A stretch of 64,000 bases of DNA from Actinomycetospora corticicola (GTDB lineage Bacteria; Actinomycetota; Actinomycetes; Mycobacteriales; Pseudonocardiaceae), in contig NZ_JACCBN010000001.1 in the NCBI RefSeq assembly GCF_013409505.1, forward strand, positions 3,844,001 through 3,908,000. Direction: 5' to 3'. A program made the translations under genes and the position numbers. Shown piece after piece: positions 25,115 to 36,172 of this stretch (position 1 is the stretch's first letter; every line of letters begins with the position of its first letter). Under the pieces are notes generated by a model, which worked only from the letters and a program-made list of their open reading frames with translations, was not told the DNA's origin and ran no database searches.

Positions 25115-26774
25115 GCACCGCCGCCCGGGCCGAGGCCACGTCGCGGGACGCCACGGCCACCCGCGCCGCCTGCTGTGCGGTGGCGAGGTCCACCGACGAC
25201 ACGCGCGCCGCCACGGCGGGCAGGGCCGAGGCCGCCGCCGACAGCGACGTCACGCCGAGCCCGACCAGGACGACGGCGAGGGCCGGGTCGGCCGCCGCCT
25301 CGCCGCACACGCCGACGGGGGTCCCGGTGACCTCGGCGGCCCGGCAGAGCTGGTCGAGAAGACGCAGGACGGCGGGCTGCCACGGGTCGTTGAAGCCGGC
25401 GAGCGGGCCGGACTGCCGGTCGGCGGCGAAGACGTACTGCGTCAGGTCGTTGGTGCCGACCGACACGAAGTCGACCTCGGCGAGCAGCTCGGGGGCGTTG
25501 AGCACGGCCGCCGGCACCTCGATCATCACGCCGACCTGCTCCACCCCCGCCTTCCGCGCACGGGCGACGAAGCGGGCGGCCTCGTCCGCGGTCGAGATCA
25601 TCGGGGCCATCACCTTGAGGGTCACCCCGGCGTCGGCGGCACCGCCGACGGCCGCGACGAGCTGGCGGTCGAGCACGTCGGCCCGCTCCGCCCCGTCGTC
25701 GAACAGCCGCTGACCGCGCACGCCGAGCGCCGGGTTGACCTCCGGCGTCATGGCGAGGAACGGCACGGGCTTGTCGGCGCCGGCGTCGAGGGTCCGCAGC
25801 GTGATCGGCTTCCCGGCCAGCGGCGCCATCGTCGCCGCGTACCCGGCCCGCTGCTCCTCGGGCGTGGGCTCGCTCGACGCGGAGAGGAAGGTCAGCTCGG
25901 TCCGGAGCAGCCCGACCCCCTCGGCACCGACCCCGGCCGCCCGGGCGGCGTCCTTCGCGTCGGCGATGTTGGCGACGACCGCGATCCGGTGGCCGTCGGT
26001 GGTCGTCACCGGGCCCGTGACCGAGGACGGTCCGGCCGCGGCCAGGTCCGCGCCCACCGCCGTGTCGGCCGGCACCTCGACGACCTCCCCGACCGTCCCG
26101 TCGACCCGCACGAGCGTGCCCTCGACCAGGCCGGCCGCCCCACGGCAGCCGACGACGGCGGGGATGCCGAGCGACCGGGCGAGGATCGCGGTGTGGCTGG
26201 TCGGGCCGCCCTCGACGGTGACCAGGGCGAGCGCGGTGGCGGGGTCGAGCGTGGCGGTGTCGGCGGGGGCGAGGTCGGTCGCGACCAGCACCGACGGCCC
26301 GTCGAGGACCGGCACCCCGGGCGCGGGGACGCCGAGCAGCTCGGCGACGACCCGGTCGCGGACGTCCGCGACGTCGCCCGCCCGCTCGGCCATGTAGCCG
26401 CCGGCGGCCTGCAGGGCGGCGACGAACCGGGCGGCCGCCTCGTACACCGCGCGCGGGGCGGGCGTGCCGTGGTCGCGCACCAGACCCTCGGCCGCCTCGA
26501 CCAGCGACGGGTCCTCGGCCATCATCGCGGTCGCGTAGAGGACGTCGGAGACCTCCTTCGCGAGCCCCGGCGTGCCGGCGGTGTCCATCATGCGACCCGA
26601 CACCGCGGCCCCGGCGGGAGCGATGCGGGCCGCCTCGACCTCCCGGCGGTCCTCCGCGACGACGGGGCCGACCGGGGGCTCCCCCAGAGGTTCCGGCACG
26701 CGCACGACGGGGCCGACCGCCGCTCCCGCGCTCGCCGGCGTCCCCGGCAGCGTCGCCGTCTCGGTGCTCGTCAT
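25098..26774 (-). CDS. ptsI: Phosphoenolpyruvate-protein phosphotransferase (PTS enzyme I)
   Basis: Enzyme I autophosphorylates from PEP and passes the phosphate to HPr. The N-terminal HPr-binding domain is followed by the active-site His in VEGGPTSHTAILARSLGIPAV (about residue 190). The PEP-binding TIM barrel then has LLRTELTFL, GVRGQRLF, KVMAPMIS, GVMIEVPAA, VSVGTNDLTQY and the Cys of VGVCGEAAADP. The length of 558 is normal. GGGAG precedes the ATG. It is divergent from the fructose operon and shares its regulatory region. Confidence 0.96.
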   Translation of the reverse strand: MTSTETATLPGTPASAGAAVGPVVRVPEPLGEPPVGPVVAEDRREVEAARIAPAGAAVSGRMMDTAGTPGLAKEVSDVLYATAMMAEDPSLVEAAEGLVRDHGTPAPRAVYEAAARFVAALQAAGGYMAERAGDVADVRDRVVAELLGVPAPGVPVLDGPSVLVATDLAPADTATLDPATALALVTVEGGPTSHTAILARSLGIPAVVGCRGAAGLVEGTLVRVDGTVGEVVEVPADTAVGADLAAAGPSSVTGPVTTTDGHRIAVVANIADAKDAARAAGVGAEGVGLLRTELTFLSASSEPTPEEQRAGYAATMAPLAGKPITLRTLDAGADKPVPFLAMTPEVNPALGVRGQRLFDDGAERADVLDRQLVAAVGGAADAGVTLKVMAPMISTADEAARFVARARKAGVEQVGVMIEVPAAVLNAPELLAEVDFVSVGTNDLTQYVFAADRQSGPLAGFNDPWQPAVLRLLDQLCRAAEVTGTPVGVCGEAAADPALAVVLVGLGVTSLSAAASALPAVAARVSSVDLATAQQAARVAVASRDVASARAAVRDVLG

Positions 26775-26828
26775 GGCGCTCCCACTCGTCCTCGTGTGTC
26801 GGTGAGGAGAACGTACGACGACGACCCC

Positions 26829-26872
26829 TTGACAGTCCACAGGCAAACCAACAAACTTCCAACCAGAACAAC
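26829..26872 (+). promoter_or_regulatory. Fructose PTS divergent promoter with candidate DeoR operators
   Basis: TTGACA at 26829-26834 is a perfect -35. The -10 at 17-18 bp is weak (CAAACT), as expected for a regulated promoter. Directly downstream, two imperfect repeats CAAACCAACAAAC (26844-26856) and CCAACCAGAACAAC (26859-26872) form a GT/CA-skewed tract of the type DeoR/FruR repressors bind. A strong GGAGGTGA ribosome site for the deoR gene follows. Confidence 0.45.
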
Positions 26873-26904
26873 ACGAGCTAGCCGCAGAACGGAGGTGATC
26901 GGGC

Positions 26905-27675
26905 ATGTACGCCGCAGAGCGCCACCAGCTCCTGGTCCGCCGGGCGCGGGAGCTGGGCCGGCTCGAGGTCACCCAGGTCGCCGCCGAGCTCGGCGTCACC
27001 ACCGAGACCATCCGGCGCGACCTCACCGCGCTCGAGCGCCAGGGCCTGCTGCACCGCGTGCACGGCGGCGCCATCGCCACCGACCGGCTGGAGATCGAGC
27101 CCGCCGTCGGGGTCCGGGAGACCACGCACTCCGAGGAGAAGGACCGCATCGCCAAGGCCGCGGTCGCCGAACTCGGCTCCGCGAGCACGATCCTGCTCGA
27201 CGCCGGCACCACCACCGCCCGCGTCGCGGCCCTGCTGCCCGACGACGTCGAGCTCACGGTCGTCACCAACGCCCTGCCGATCGCGACCGCCCTCGCCGGC
27301 CGCCACCGCATCACCGTGCACCTCATCGGCGGCCGGGTCCGCGGCGCCACCCTCTCCGCGGTCGACCGCTGGGCGCTCAAGACGCTCGAGAGCGTCAACT
27401 GCGACGTCGCGGTCCTCGGCACCAACGGCTTCTCGATCGACCGCGGGCTCACGACGCCGGACGTGGCCGAGTCCGCGGTCAAGGGCGCGATCGTCAAGGC
27501 CGCGGCGCGCAGCATCGTCGTCGCCGACTCGTCGAAGTACGGCGCCGACTCCTTCTCCCGCTTCGCGACCCTCGCCGACGTCGACACGCTCGTCACCGAC
27601 CCCGACCTGCTCGAGACCCACCCCGAGGCGGCGGACGCGATCCGCGCGGCCGGACCGGACCTGGTGATCGCCTGA
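26905..27675 (+). CDS. DeoR/GlpR family repressor of the fructose operon
   Basis: The 256-residue regulator has an N-terminal DeoR helix-turn-helix (EVTQVAAELGVTTETIRRDL at about 22-41, then LHRVHGGAI) and a C-terminal sugar-phosphate-binding DeoRC domain with DAGTTT, TNALPIA, GTNGFSIDRGLTTPD and VVADSSKYG. In related operons the inducer is fructose 1-phosphate. It is the first gene of the operon and overlaps fruK by one base, so autoregulation is likely. Confidence 0.92.
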   Translation: MYAAERHQLLVRRARELGRLEVTQVAAELGVTTETIRRDLTALERQGLLHRVHGGAIATDRLEIEPAVGVRETTHSEEKDRIAKAAVAELGSASTILLDAGTTTARVAALLPDDVELTVVTNALPIATALAGRHRITVHLIGGRVRGATLSAVDRWALKTLESVNCDVAVLGTNGFSIDRGLTTPDVAESAVKGAIVKAAARSIVVADSSKYGADSFSRFATLADVDTLVTDPDLLETHPEAADAIRAAGPDLVIA

Positions 27676-28622
27676 TGATCGTGACCGTCACGCCCAACCC
27701 GTCGATCGACCGCACGGTCGAGATCCCCGTCCTGACGCCGGGTGCGGTGCTCCGCGCGACCGCCCACCGCGTCGACCCGGGCGGCAAGGGCGTCAACGTC
27801 TCCCGCGTCCTCGCCCGCTTCGGTCGCCCGACGCTCGCCGTCATGCCCGGCGGCGAGGGCGAGCTCTCGGCCCTGCTCCGCCGCGCCGGCGTGCAGCCGG
27901 TCTGCACCCCGGCCCAGGGTGCGACGCGGGTCAACACCGCGCTCGTCGAGGCCGACGGGACCACCACCAAGGTCAACGAGCCCGGCGTCGCGCTCACCGC
28001 CGACCAGGTCGACGCGCTCGTCGACACCGTGCGCGCCCACGCGGCCCCCGCGAGCTGGGTGGTGACGGCGGGCTCGGTGCCCTCCGGGGCCACCGACGAC
28101 CTGCACGGCCGGATCACCCGGGCCGCGCGGTCGGCCGGCGCGAAGGTCGCCGTCGACACCTCCGGGGTCGCCCTCGCCCACGCCGTCGCGCAGACCCCGG
28201 ACCTGATCAAGCCCAACGTCGCCGAGCTCGCCGAGCTGGTCGGGCACCCGCTGCCCGCCCTCGCCGACGTGCTGGCGGCCGCCCGCGAGCTCGTCGCCGG
28301 CGGCATCGGCACGGTGCTGGTGAGCATGGGCGCGAGCGGCGCGATCGCCGTCGACGCCCTCGACGCCTGGCACGTCGCGAGCCCCGTCGTGGCCGTGCGC
28401 AGCACCGTCGGCGCCGGCGACTCGACCCTCGCCGGTTACCTGATCGCCCTGGAGTCCGGCGCGAAGAGCCCGGACGCCCTCCATCACGCGGTGGCCTGCG
28501 GGGCCGCTGCGGTCGGTCTCCCCGGCACCGCGGTGCCCGGACCCGCCGACATCGACCCGATCGTCGTCCGCCCGGCGTCAGCCCCGGACTCCACCCTCGA
28601 CCTCACCGGAGAGGCAGCATGA
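27675..28622 (+). CDS. fruK: 1-phosphofructokinase
   Basis: This PfkB-family sugar kinase (315 residues) phosphorylates fructose 1-phosphate to fructose 1,6-bisphosphate. It has substrate motif TPNPSIDRT near the start, GGKGVNVSRVLARFG (32-46), and the PfkB signature RSTVGAGDSTLAGYLIA with the catalytic Asp at about 255. The ATG shares one base with the deoR stop and the gene overlaps the EIIA gene by four bases, so translation is coupled through the operon. Confidence 0.95.
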   Translation: MIVTVTPNPSIDRTVEIPVLTPGAVLRATAHRVDPGGKGVNVSRVLARFGRPTLAVMPGGEGELSALLRRAGVQPVCTPAQGATRVNTALVEADGTTTKVNEPGVALTADQVDALVDTVRAHAAPASWVVTAGSVPSGATDDLHGRITRAARSAGAKVAVDTSGVALAHAVAQTPDLIKPNVAELAELVGHPLPALADVLAAARELVAGGIGTVLVSMGASGAIAVDALDAWHVASPVVAVRSTVGAGDSTLAGYLIALESGAKSPDALHHAVACGAAAVGLPGTAVPGPADIDPIVVRPASAPDSTLDLTGEAA

Positions 28623-29071
28623 GCGACCTGATCACGGCCGACCTCGTCGACCTGGACCTGCCCACCGGGGATCGGCGGGAGGTGGTCCGCTCGCTCGCCG
28701 AACGCCTCGTGAAGGCCGGCCGCGTGACCGACCTCGAGCAGTTCCTCGCCGACATCGAGGCCCGCGAGGCCCAGATGCCGACCGGGCTCGACGGCGGGAT
28801 CGGCATCCCGCACTGCCGGTCCACGGCCGTCACCGAGCCCACGCTGGGCTTCGGCCGCAGCACCGCGGGCGTCGACTTCGGCGCCGAGGACGGCAACCCC
28901 GCCGACCTGGTCTTCCTCATCGCCGCGCCCGAGGGCGGCGGCTCCGACCACATGACCGTGCTGGCCGCGCTCGCCCGCCGCCTGGTCCGCAAGTCCTTCA
29001 CCGGCGAGCTCCGTTCCGTCACCGACCCGGCCGCCGCTGCCGGCTTCATCGCGAAGGAGGTCTCGGCGTGA
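28619..29071 (+). CDS. PTS fructose transporter subunit IIA
   Basis: This is a stand-alone EIIA-fructose domain of 150 residues. The phosphorylated His is in GIGIPHCRSTAV (about residue 60), and the family motifs MPTGLDGG and DLVFLIAAPEGG are present. It passes phosphate from HPr to EIIB. ATGA overlaps on both sides join it to fruK and the EIIBC gene. Confidence 0.94.
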   Translation: MSDLITADLVDLDLPTGDRREVVRSLAERLVKAGRVTDLEQFLADIEAREAQMPTGLDGGIGIPHCRSTAVTEPTLGFGRSTAGVDFGAEDGNPADLVFLIAAPEGGGSDHMTVLAALARRLVRKSFTGELRSVTDPAAAAGFIAKEVSA

Positions 29072-30570
29072 AGATCGTCGCCGTGACCGCGTGCCCCACG
29101 GGCATCGCCCACACCTACATGGCCGCCGAGGCCCTCGAGGCCGCGGCCGAGGAGGCCGGGCACGAGATCGTCGTCGAGACCCAGGGCTCGGCCGGCTCCA
29201 CCCCGCTGACCGCCGAGCAGCTCGCCGAGGCCGACGCCGCGATCTTCGCGGCCGACGTCGAGGTCCGCGACAAGGAGCGCTTCGCGCACCTGCCGCAGGT
29301 CTCGGTCGGCGTCAAGAAGGCCATCTCCGGCGGTGACCTCCTCATCGCGCAGGCCGAGGAGGCCGCGAAGAACCACGTTCCGGCGCCCGCCGGGGCCCCG
29401 GCCGCCGCCGCACCCGCCGGGGCGAAGGCCCCGACCGGTCCCGGTGCCGCGTCCAAGGTCCGCGCCTGGCTGATGACCGGCGTCAGCCACGTCATCCCGT
29501 TCGTCGCGGCCGGCGGCCTGCTGATCGCCCTGGGCTTCGCCCTCGGCGGCTACCAGATCAACCTCCCCGACGACGACCCGCTCTACAAGACCATCCTCGA
29601 CGGCGGGTTCTCGGCCGGCTCGATCACCGCCTGGGGCGCGCTCGCCTTCGGCATCGGCTCGGCGGCGTTCAACTTCCTCGTCCCGGTCCTCGCCGGCTAC
29701 ATCGCCTACGCGATGGCCGACCGTCCCGCCCTCGTCCCCGGCTTCGTCGGCGGTGCGATCGCCGTGACGACGGGCGCGGGCTTCCTCGGCGGCCTCGTCG
29801 CCGGCTTCGTGGCCGGTGGCCTGGTCATGTGGATCAAGACGTGGCGCGTCCCGCGGGCCCTCGCCGGGATCATGCCGGTGCTGGTCATCCCGCTGCTGTC
29901 GACCGCCGTGGTCGGCCTGCTGATGTACGTGATCGTCGGTCGCCCGATCGCCCTCATCACCGAGGGCCTGACCAACTGGCTGAACGGCCTCTCCGGCACC
30001 AACGCCGTCCTGCTCGGCATCCTGCTCGGCCTGATGATGTGCTTCGACATGGGCGGGCCGGTCAACAAGGCCGCCTACACCTTCGCCGTCGCCGGGCTGT
30101 CCACCGGCTCCGAGGGCGCGCTGACCATCATGGCCGCGGTCATGGCCGCCGGCATGGTCCCGCCGCTCGCGATGGCGCTGGCCACCGTCGTCCGCAAGTC
30201 GCTGTTCACCGACGTCGAGCGGGAGAACGGCCGGGCCGCCTGGCTCCTGGGCGCCTCGTTCATCTCCGAGGGCGCGATCCCGTTCGCCGCGGCCGACCCG
30301 TTCCGGGTCATCCCCTCGATCATGGCCGGCGGCGCGGTGACCGGCGCCCTGTCCATGACGCTCGGCGCCACCCTGCGCGCCCCGCACGGCGGCATCTTCG
30401 TGGTGCCGCTGATGGGGAACCCGCTCGGCTTCCTCGTGGCGGTCGTGGTCGGCACCCTGGTCGCCACCGCCCTGGTCGTCGCCCTGAAGACCTTCGCCCG
30501 CCGCCGCCCGGTGCAGGCCGAGGCCGCCACCCCCGAGACCGTCACCGAGCGCGAGACGGTGTCGGCATGA
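29068..30570 (+). CDS. fruA: PTS fructose transporter subunit IIBC
   Basis: Residues 1-100 are the EIIB domain with phospho-Cys9 in VTACPTGIAHTYMAAEAL. An Ala/Pro linker (about 105-130) leads to an EIIC permease with about nine membrane helices (from about 140), including GAIPFAAADP and FDMGGPVNKAAY motifs for sugar binding. It imports fructose and releases fructose 1-phosphate for FruK. Length 500. It overlaps EIIA by four bases. Confidence 0.95.
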   Translation: MKIVAVTACPTGIAHTYMAAEALEAAAEEAGHEIVVETQGSAGSTPLTAEQLAEADAAIFAADVEVRDKERFAHLPQVSVGVKKAISGGDLLIAQAEEAAKNHVPAPAGAPAAAAPAGAKAPTGPGAASKVRAWLMTGVSHVIPFVAAGGLLIALGFALGGYQINLPDDDPLYKTILDGGFSAGSITAWGALAFGIGSAAFNFLVPVLAGYIAYAMADRPALVPGFVGGAIAVTTGAGFLGGLVAGFVAGGLVMWIKTWRVPRALAGIMPVLVIPLLSTAVVGLLMYVIVGRPIALITEGLTNWLNGLSGTNAVLLGILLGLMMCFDMGGPVNKAAYTFAVAGLSTGSEGALTIMAAVMAAGMVPPLAMALATVVRKSLFTDVERENGRAAWLLGASFISEGAIPFAAADPFRVIPSIMAGGAVTGALSMTLGATLRAPHGGIFVVPLMGNPLGFLVAVVVGTLVATALVVALKTFARRRPVQAEAATPETVTERETVSA

Positions 30571-30599
30571 GCACCCCGTCCCAGAGCACGGAAGGCACC

Positions 30600-30872
30600 A
30601 TGATCGAGCGCACCGTCGTCGTCGCGACCGAGATCGGCCTGCACGCCCGCCCCGCCGCGGTGTTCTGCAAGGCCGCCGCGGCCCAGCCCGCCCGGGTCAC
30701 CCTGGCCACCGCCGAGGGCGACTCCGCGGACGCCCGCAGCATGCTGGCCGTCCTCGGACTCGGGGTGCGGGGCGGCCAGGAGGTCACCCTCACCGCCGAC
30801 CCGGACGTCACCGGGGCGCAGGCCTCCGTCGACGCCCTCGCCGAGCTCCTGGCCACGGACCTCGACGCCTGA
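30600..30872 (+). CDS. ptsH: HPr family phosphocarrier protein
   Basis: The 90-residue HPr has active His in EIGLHARPAAVFCK (about residue 15) and the regulatory-site region DARSMLAVLGLGVRGG. ATG 30600 gives normal HPr length and has GGAAGG upstream. An ATG at 30567 overlapping the EIIBC stop (ATGA) would add 11 residues and is the alternative. With ptsI divergent, the locus carries a complete fructose PTS. Confidence 0.93.
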   Translation: MIERTVVVATEIGLHARPAAVFCKAAAAQPARVTLATAEGDSADARSMLAVLGLGVRGGQEVTLTADPDVTGAQASVDALAELLATDLDA

Positions 30873-30892
30873 TCCCGTTCCCCCGGAAAGAC

Positions 30893-30937
30893 CGAAGGGC
30901 CCCTTCGCTCGAGTAGATCGAGCGAAGGGGCCCTTCG
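30893..30937. terminator. Perfect 20-bp-stem hairpin after ptsH
   Basis: CGAAGGGCCCCTTCGCTCGA (30893-30912) pairs perfectly with 30918-30937 over a 5-nt loop and is followed by TTCGTG. It lies 20 bp after the HPr stop, between convergent operons. The left arm is itself nearly palindromic. Confidence 0.7.
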
Positions 30938-30957
30938 TTCGTGTCCGGGCCCACCTC

Positions 30958-31008
30958 GCGTGAGGGGAACCCTCGAGCGCTCTTGTGGCTCGAGGGTTCC
31001 CCTCACGC
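30958..31008. terminator. Perfect 21-bp-stem hairpin before the guaB3 end
   Basis: The arm 30958-30978 (starts GCGTGAGGGGAACCC) pairs perfectly with 30988-31008 over a 9-nt loop. It is 17 bp from the guaB3 stop and probably terminates the leftward guaB-guaB3 transcript. It has a different sequence from the neighbouring hairpin. Confidence 0.7.
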
Positions 31009-31025
31009 GGGAGGAGGGAGGCGGG

Positions 31026-32162
31026 TCAGCGACGCACCGAGAGCCCGACCCGCTGGAACTCCTTGAGGTCGGAGTAGCCCGTCTTGGCCATGGCCCGCCG
31101 CAGCGCGCCGAACAGGTTGACCCTGCCGTCGGACTGCGGGGCCGGGCCGCGCAGGACGCCCGCGAGGTCGCACCCGCGCTGCGCGACGCCCACGACGCCG
31201 GAGCGGGGCAGGTTGGGGTGCGCGGCCGCGGAGGTCCAGTACCAGCCACCGCCCGGGGCCTCGTCCGCGGCGGCGAGCTGCTCCCCGAGCATCACGGCGT
31301 CCGCCCCGCACGCGATGGCCTTGGCCATGTCGCCCGACGTCGCCATCCCGCCGTCGGCGATGACGTGGACGTAGCGCCCGCCCGTCTCGTCGAGGTAGTC
31401 CCGGCGGGCGGCGGCCGCGTCGACCAGCGCCGTCGCCATCGGCACGCCGATGCCGAGCACCGCGTCGGTGGACGTCGAGCACGACTGCCCGTAGCCCACG
31501 ATCACGCCGGCGGCGCCGGTCCGCATCAGGTGCATCGCGGTGCGGTAGTCCCCCACGCCGCCGGCGACGACGGGGATGTCGAGCGAGTCGATGAAGTCCT
31601 CGAGATCGAGCGGCGACTCGCCGTCCTCGGAGTCCGAGGCGACGTGCTCGGCGGAGATGATCGTCCCCTGCACGACGAGCACCTCCACGCCCGCCGCCAG
31701 CAGCGTCGGGGTCAGCTCCCGGGCGTGCTGGGGGCTCACGCGGGCCGCGAGCGTCACGCCCGCGCCGCGCACCTGGTTCAGCGCCTCGGTGAGCAGGTCG
31801 GGCTGGATCGGGGCGGCGTGCAGACGCTGCAGCTCCACGAGGGCTGCAGCCGGGTCGTCGGCGGCGCGGCCCACGATCTCGGCGAGCGCCTTGTCCGCCT
31901 CCGCGTGCCGGGCCCAGAGCCCCTCGGCGTTGAGCACCCCGAGACCGCCCAGCTCGCCCACCCGCACCGCGGTGGTCGGCGAGACCACGGCGTCGGTCGG
32001 GTGGGTGAGCAGCGGGAGCTCGAAGCGGTAGGCGTCGAGCTGCCACGCGGTCGACACCGCCGACGACGACCGCGTCCGCCGGGACGGCACGATGTCGAGG
32101 TCGTCGAAGGTGTAGCTGCGGTGGGCGCTGCGGCCCCGGCCGATCTCGACCTGCTCGCGCAT
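31026..32162 (-). CDS. GuaB3 family IMP dehydrogenase-related protein
   Basis: The 378-residue actinobacterial paralogue of IMP dehydrogenase has the TIM-barrel motifs SYTFDDLDIVPSRRTRS, PVVAGGVGDYRTAMHLM, ADGGMATSGDMAKAIACGADAVMLGEQLA. It lacks the CBS domains. The catalytic loop reads GYGQSCSTSTDAVLGIGVPMATA, as in the GuaB3 group. GuaB3 from other bacteria has been reported to act as a GMP reductase. It follows guaB by 18 bp and is surely cotranscribed. Confidence 0.9.
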   Translation of the reverse strand: MREQVEIGRGRSAHRSYTFDDLDIVPSRRTRSSSAVSTAWQLDAYRFELPLLTHPTDAVVSPTTAVRVGELGGLGVLNAEGLWARHAEADKALAEIVGRAADDPAAALVELQRLHAAPIQPDLLTEALNQVRGAGVTLAARVSPQHARELTPTLLAAGVEVLVVQGTIISAEHVASDSEDGESPLDLEDFIDSLDIPVVAGGVGDYRTAMHLMRTGAAGVIVGYGQSCSTSTDAVLGIGVPMATALVDAAAARRDYLDETGGRYVHVIADGGMATSGDMAKAIACGADAVMLGEQLAAADEAPGGGWYWTSAAAHPNLPRSGVVGVAQRGCDLAGVLRGPAPQSDGRVNLFGALRRAMAKTGYSDLKEFQRVGLSVRR

Positions 32163-32180
32163 GGGCTCTCTTTCGAAGTG

Positions 32181-34304
<2,124 letters not shown>

Positions 34305-35153
34305 TTAGTTGCTCGGCGTGGGCGTCGTTGTCGTCGTCGCCGACCGGCCCTCGGTGCCTGCATCCGGCGCCGGAGTACTGGGCTCGGAACTCACCGGAGG
34401 AACCGGCGTCGGCGAGACCTCGGTCGTCGAGCCCCCGGAACCCGGCCTCGGCTGCTTCGTCACCTCTGGGGACGCAGGAGCCTGTGTCTCCGACCCACTC
34501 CCGGCCGACGGCTCGGTCGACTGCGTCGGGTCGAGCGACTTCAGCGCGTCCTGACGCTGCTGCACGAGCGGCGGCTGGTCCTCGGGCTGGACGGCCTGGA
34601 TCTGCCCCTGCACGGACTGCAGCAGCGACGCGGCCGTCGCCTTGTCACCGCGGGCGATCGCCTTGTTCGCCTCGACGATGGTGTTCCGGGCGTTCTCGGC
34701 CTTGACCACGTTGTCGGCGTGGGAGGAGAAGAAGACCTTGGTCAGCCCGAACATCGCGTCGCCGGGCTGCGCGGAGTGGACCGCGACCGTGAACCCGGAC
34801 AGTGCGACGGCGATGGCCGCGGCGGCCACCGCGAACGGCATCCGTCGTCGGGCGCGGCCGGCCCGGCGCTCCCGAGCGTCGTGGCCGGCCTCGACGGCCT
34901 GGGCGGCCTCGTCGAGCGACACCAGTTCCGGCATGGGTTCGGCCTCGATGTCGGCCTTCCACGAGGCGAGGATGGCGGCCAGATGGTCGTCGTCCTGCCC
35001 TGGACGCCCGAAGACGTCCCCAGTTCCCACCCCGCCACTGATCGCCCCGCCGGCGATCGCATCGAGCAGGGCGTCGTCGGCCCGGACGGCGGCGAGGTCC
35101 ACCGGGCCGTCGACCAGATCGTCACCCGCACCGAACGCGCGGTGACCACCCAC
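34305..35153 (-). CDS. rsdA: Anti-sigma-D factor RsdA
   Basis: The membrane-bound anti-sigma factor holds SigD inactive. The N-terminal sigma-binding part contains ADDALLDAIAGG (about 25-36) and DHLAAILASWKADIEAEPMPEL. One membrane helix (about 107-125, MPFAVAAAAIAVALSGFTV) leads to an exported Pro/Ser/Thr-rich C-terminus. Release of SigD in mycobacteria requires regulated proteolysis of RsdA. The GTG start follows the sigD TGA with no gap, the usual arrangement of sigma and anti-sigma pairs. Confidence 0.9.
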   Translation of the reverse strand: MGGHRAFGAGDDLVDGPVDLAAVRADDALLDAIAGGAISGGVGTGDVFGRPGQDDDHLAAILASWKADIEAEPMPELVSLDEAAQAVEAGHDARERRAGRARRRMPFAVAAAAIAVALSGFTVAVHSAQPGDAMFGLTKVFFSSHADNVVKAENARNTIVEANKAIARGDKATAASLLQSVQGQIQAVQPEDQPPLVQQRQDALKSLDPTQSTEPSAGSGSETQAPASPEVTKQPRPGSGGSTTEVSPTPVPPVSSEPSTPAPDAGTEGRSATTTTTPTPSN

Positions 35154-35732
35154 TCAACTCACCTCTTCCGAGATCGCGGACACGGCGGTCCGCAGCTTCG
35201 ACAGTGCGCGGTGCTGTGCCACCCGGACCGCTCCGGGTGTGGATTCGACCGCTTCCGCGGTCTCCTCCGCCGAGAGACCAACGACGACACGCAGCACGAG
35301 GATTTCCCGTTGTTTGGGAGGCAGCGTGTCGAGCAGCTGACCCATCTGGACGGACAGAGCACCGTTCATCGCGCGCTGCTCCGGACCGTCGTACGGGTCC
35401 AGTTCCTCGGGCAGCTCGGAGACGGGTTCGGACTTGTTCCGCGCCACCGAGCGATGGGCGTCGACCACCTTGTGCGCCGCGATCCCGTACACGAAGGCGA
35501 GGAAAGGGCGACCCTGGTCCCGGTAGCCGGGCAGTGCGGTCAGCACGGCGAGGCACACCTCCTGGGCCACGTCGTCGGCCGAGACCGACGACCTCTCCTG
35601 CCTCCCGATCCTCGCGCGGCAGTAGCGCACGACGAGCGGTCGGATGATCGCGAGGACACGATTGAGAGCCGAGCGGTCGCCGTCGTTGGCGGCGGCCACC
35701 AGCCTCTCGAGGTCGTTCCCTGACTCGGTCAT
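35154..35732 (-). CDS. sigD: RNA polymerase sigma factor SigD (ECF type)
   Basis: The 192-residue sigma factor has region 2 (ADDVAQEVCLAVLTALPGYR, GRPFLAFVYGIAAHKVVDAHR) and region 4 (LDTLPPKQREILVLRVVVGLSAEETAEAV, GAVRVAQHRALSKLR), very close to mycobacterial SigD. ATG 35732 with GGGGAG is chosen. The same frame stays open with Pro-rich codons for more than 300 bases upstream, so a longer form cannot be excluded. Confidence 0.93.
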   Translation of the reverse strand: MTESGNDLERLVAAANDGDRSALNRVLAIIRPLVVRYCRARIGRQERSSVSADDVAQEVCLAVLTALPGYRDQGRPFLAFVYGIAAHKVVDAHRSVARNKSEPVSELPEELDPYDGPEQRAMNGALSVQMGQLLDTLPPKQREILVLRVVVGLSAEETAEAVESTPGAVRVAQHRALSKLRTAVSAISEEVS

Positions 35733-36172
35733 CGCTCCCCGTGGCCCCGGCGTTACGCGCGGCGGTGTGACCCGCAGGTCCACCTCGGTCCGACGGGCCG
35801 CGTCGTGCACGGTGGGAACCGACGCACTCGGTGGCCCGGAGGCGTCACCGTACCGTCCCCCCGGACGGACCGCGCCATGTCCTGCGGACGGGTTCCCCCG
35901 ATCCGGCACCCGCCAGCGGTCGGCGGCCCGATGGGCGGCACGCGGTGTGCCGATCGGCGGGGTGGCCACCTCGTCGGGGGCCGATCCGTACCCACTGACG
36001 GGGGGAATCGGCGACCCCACCGGCGGGCTCTGCGGCGGCGGACCCACGGACGGGTGGACCGGCGGGTACGCGGACCCCGGGTACGGCGGGTAGGTGGGCG
36101 GCGTCGTGGGATACGCCCCGGTCCCCGGGTCGGCGACGGGCCGACCGGGGTGGACGGGACGGGGCCGCGCGG
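35733..36172. other. 440-bp gap upstream of sigD, open and proline-rich in the sigD frame
   Basis: On the minus strand the sigD frame continues upstream without a stop and reads TYPPYPG, SAYPPVHPSVGPPPQSPP, IPPVSGYG and so on, ending near the response regulator stop. No canonical start with a ribosome site is visible beyond GTG 36047. It may be a long leader with the sigD promoter, or an N-terminal disordered extension. Confidence 0.4.

Noticed and set aside
24729-27674. Very long plus-strand frame leading into fruK
   Set aside because: It runs antisense to ptsI and through the deoR gene in another frame; fruK starts at 27675, where homology and operon overlap begin.
35644-36093. Plus-strand ORF of 149 codons opposite the sigD upstream region
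   Set aside because: Low-complexity Gly/Arg product with no start signal; the sigD frame on the other strand is a better explanation.
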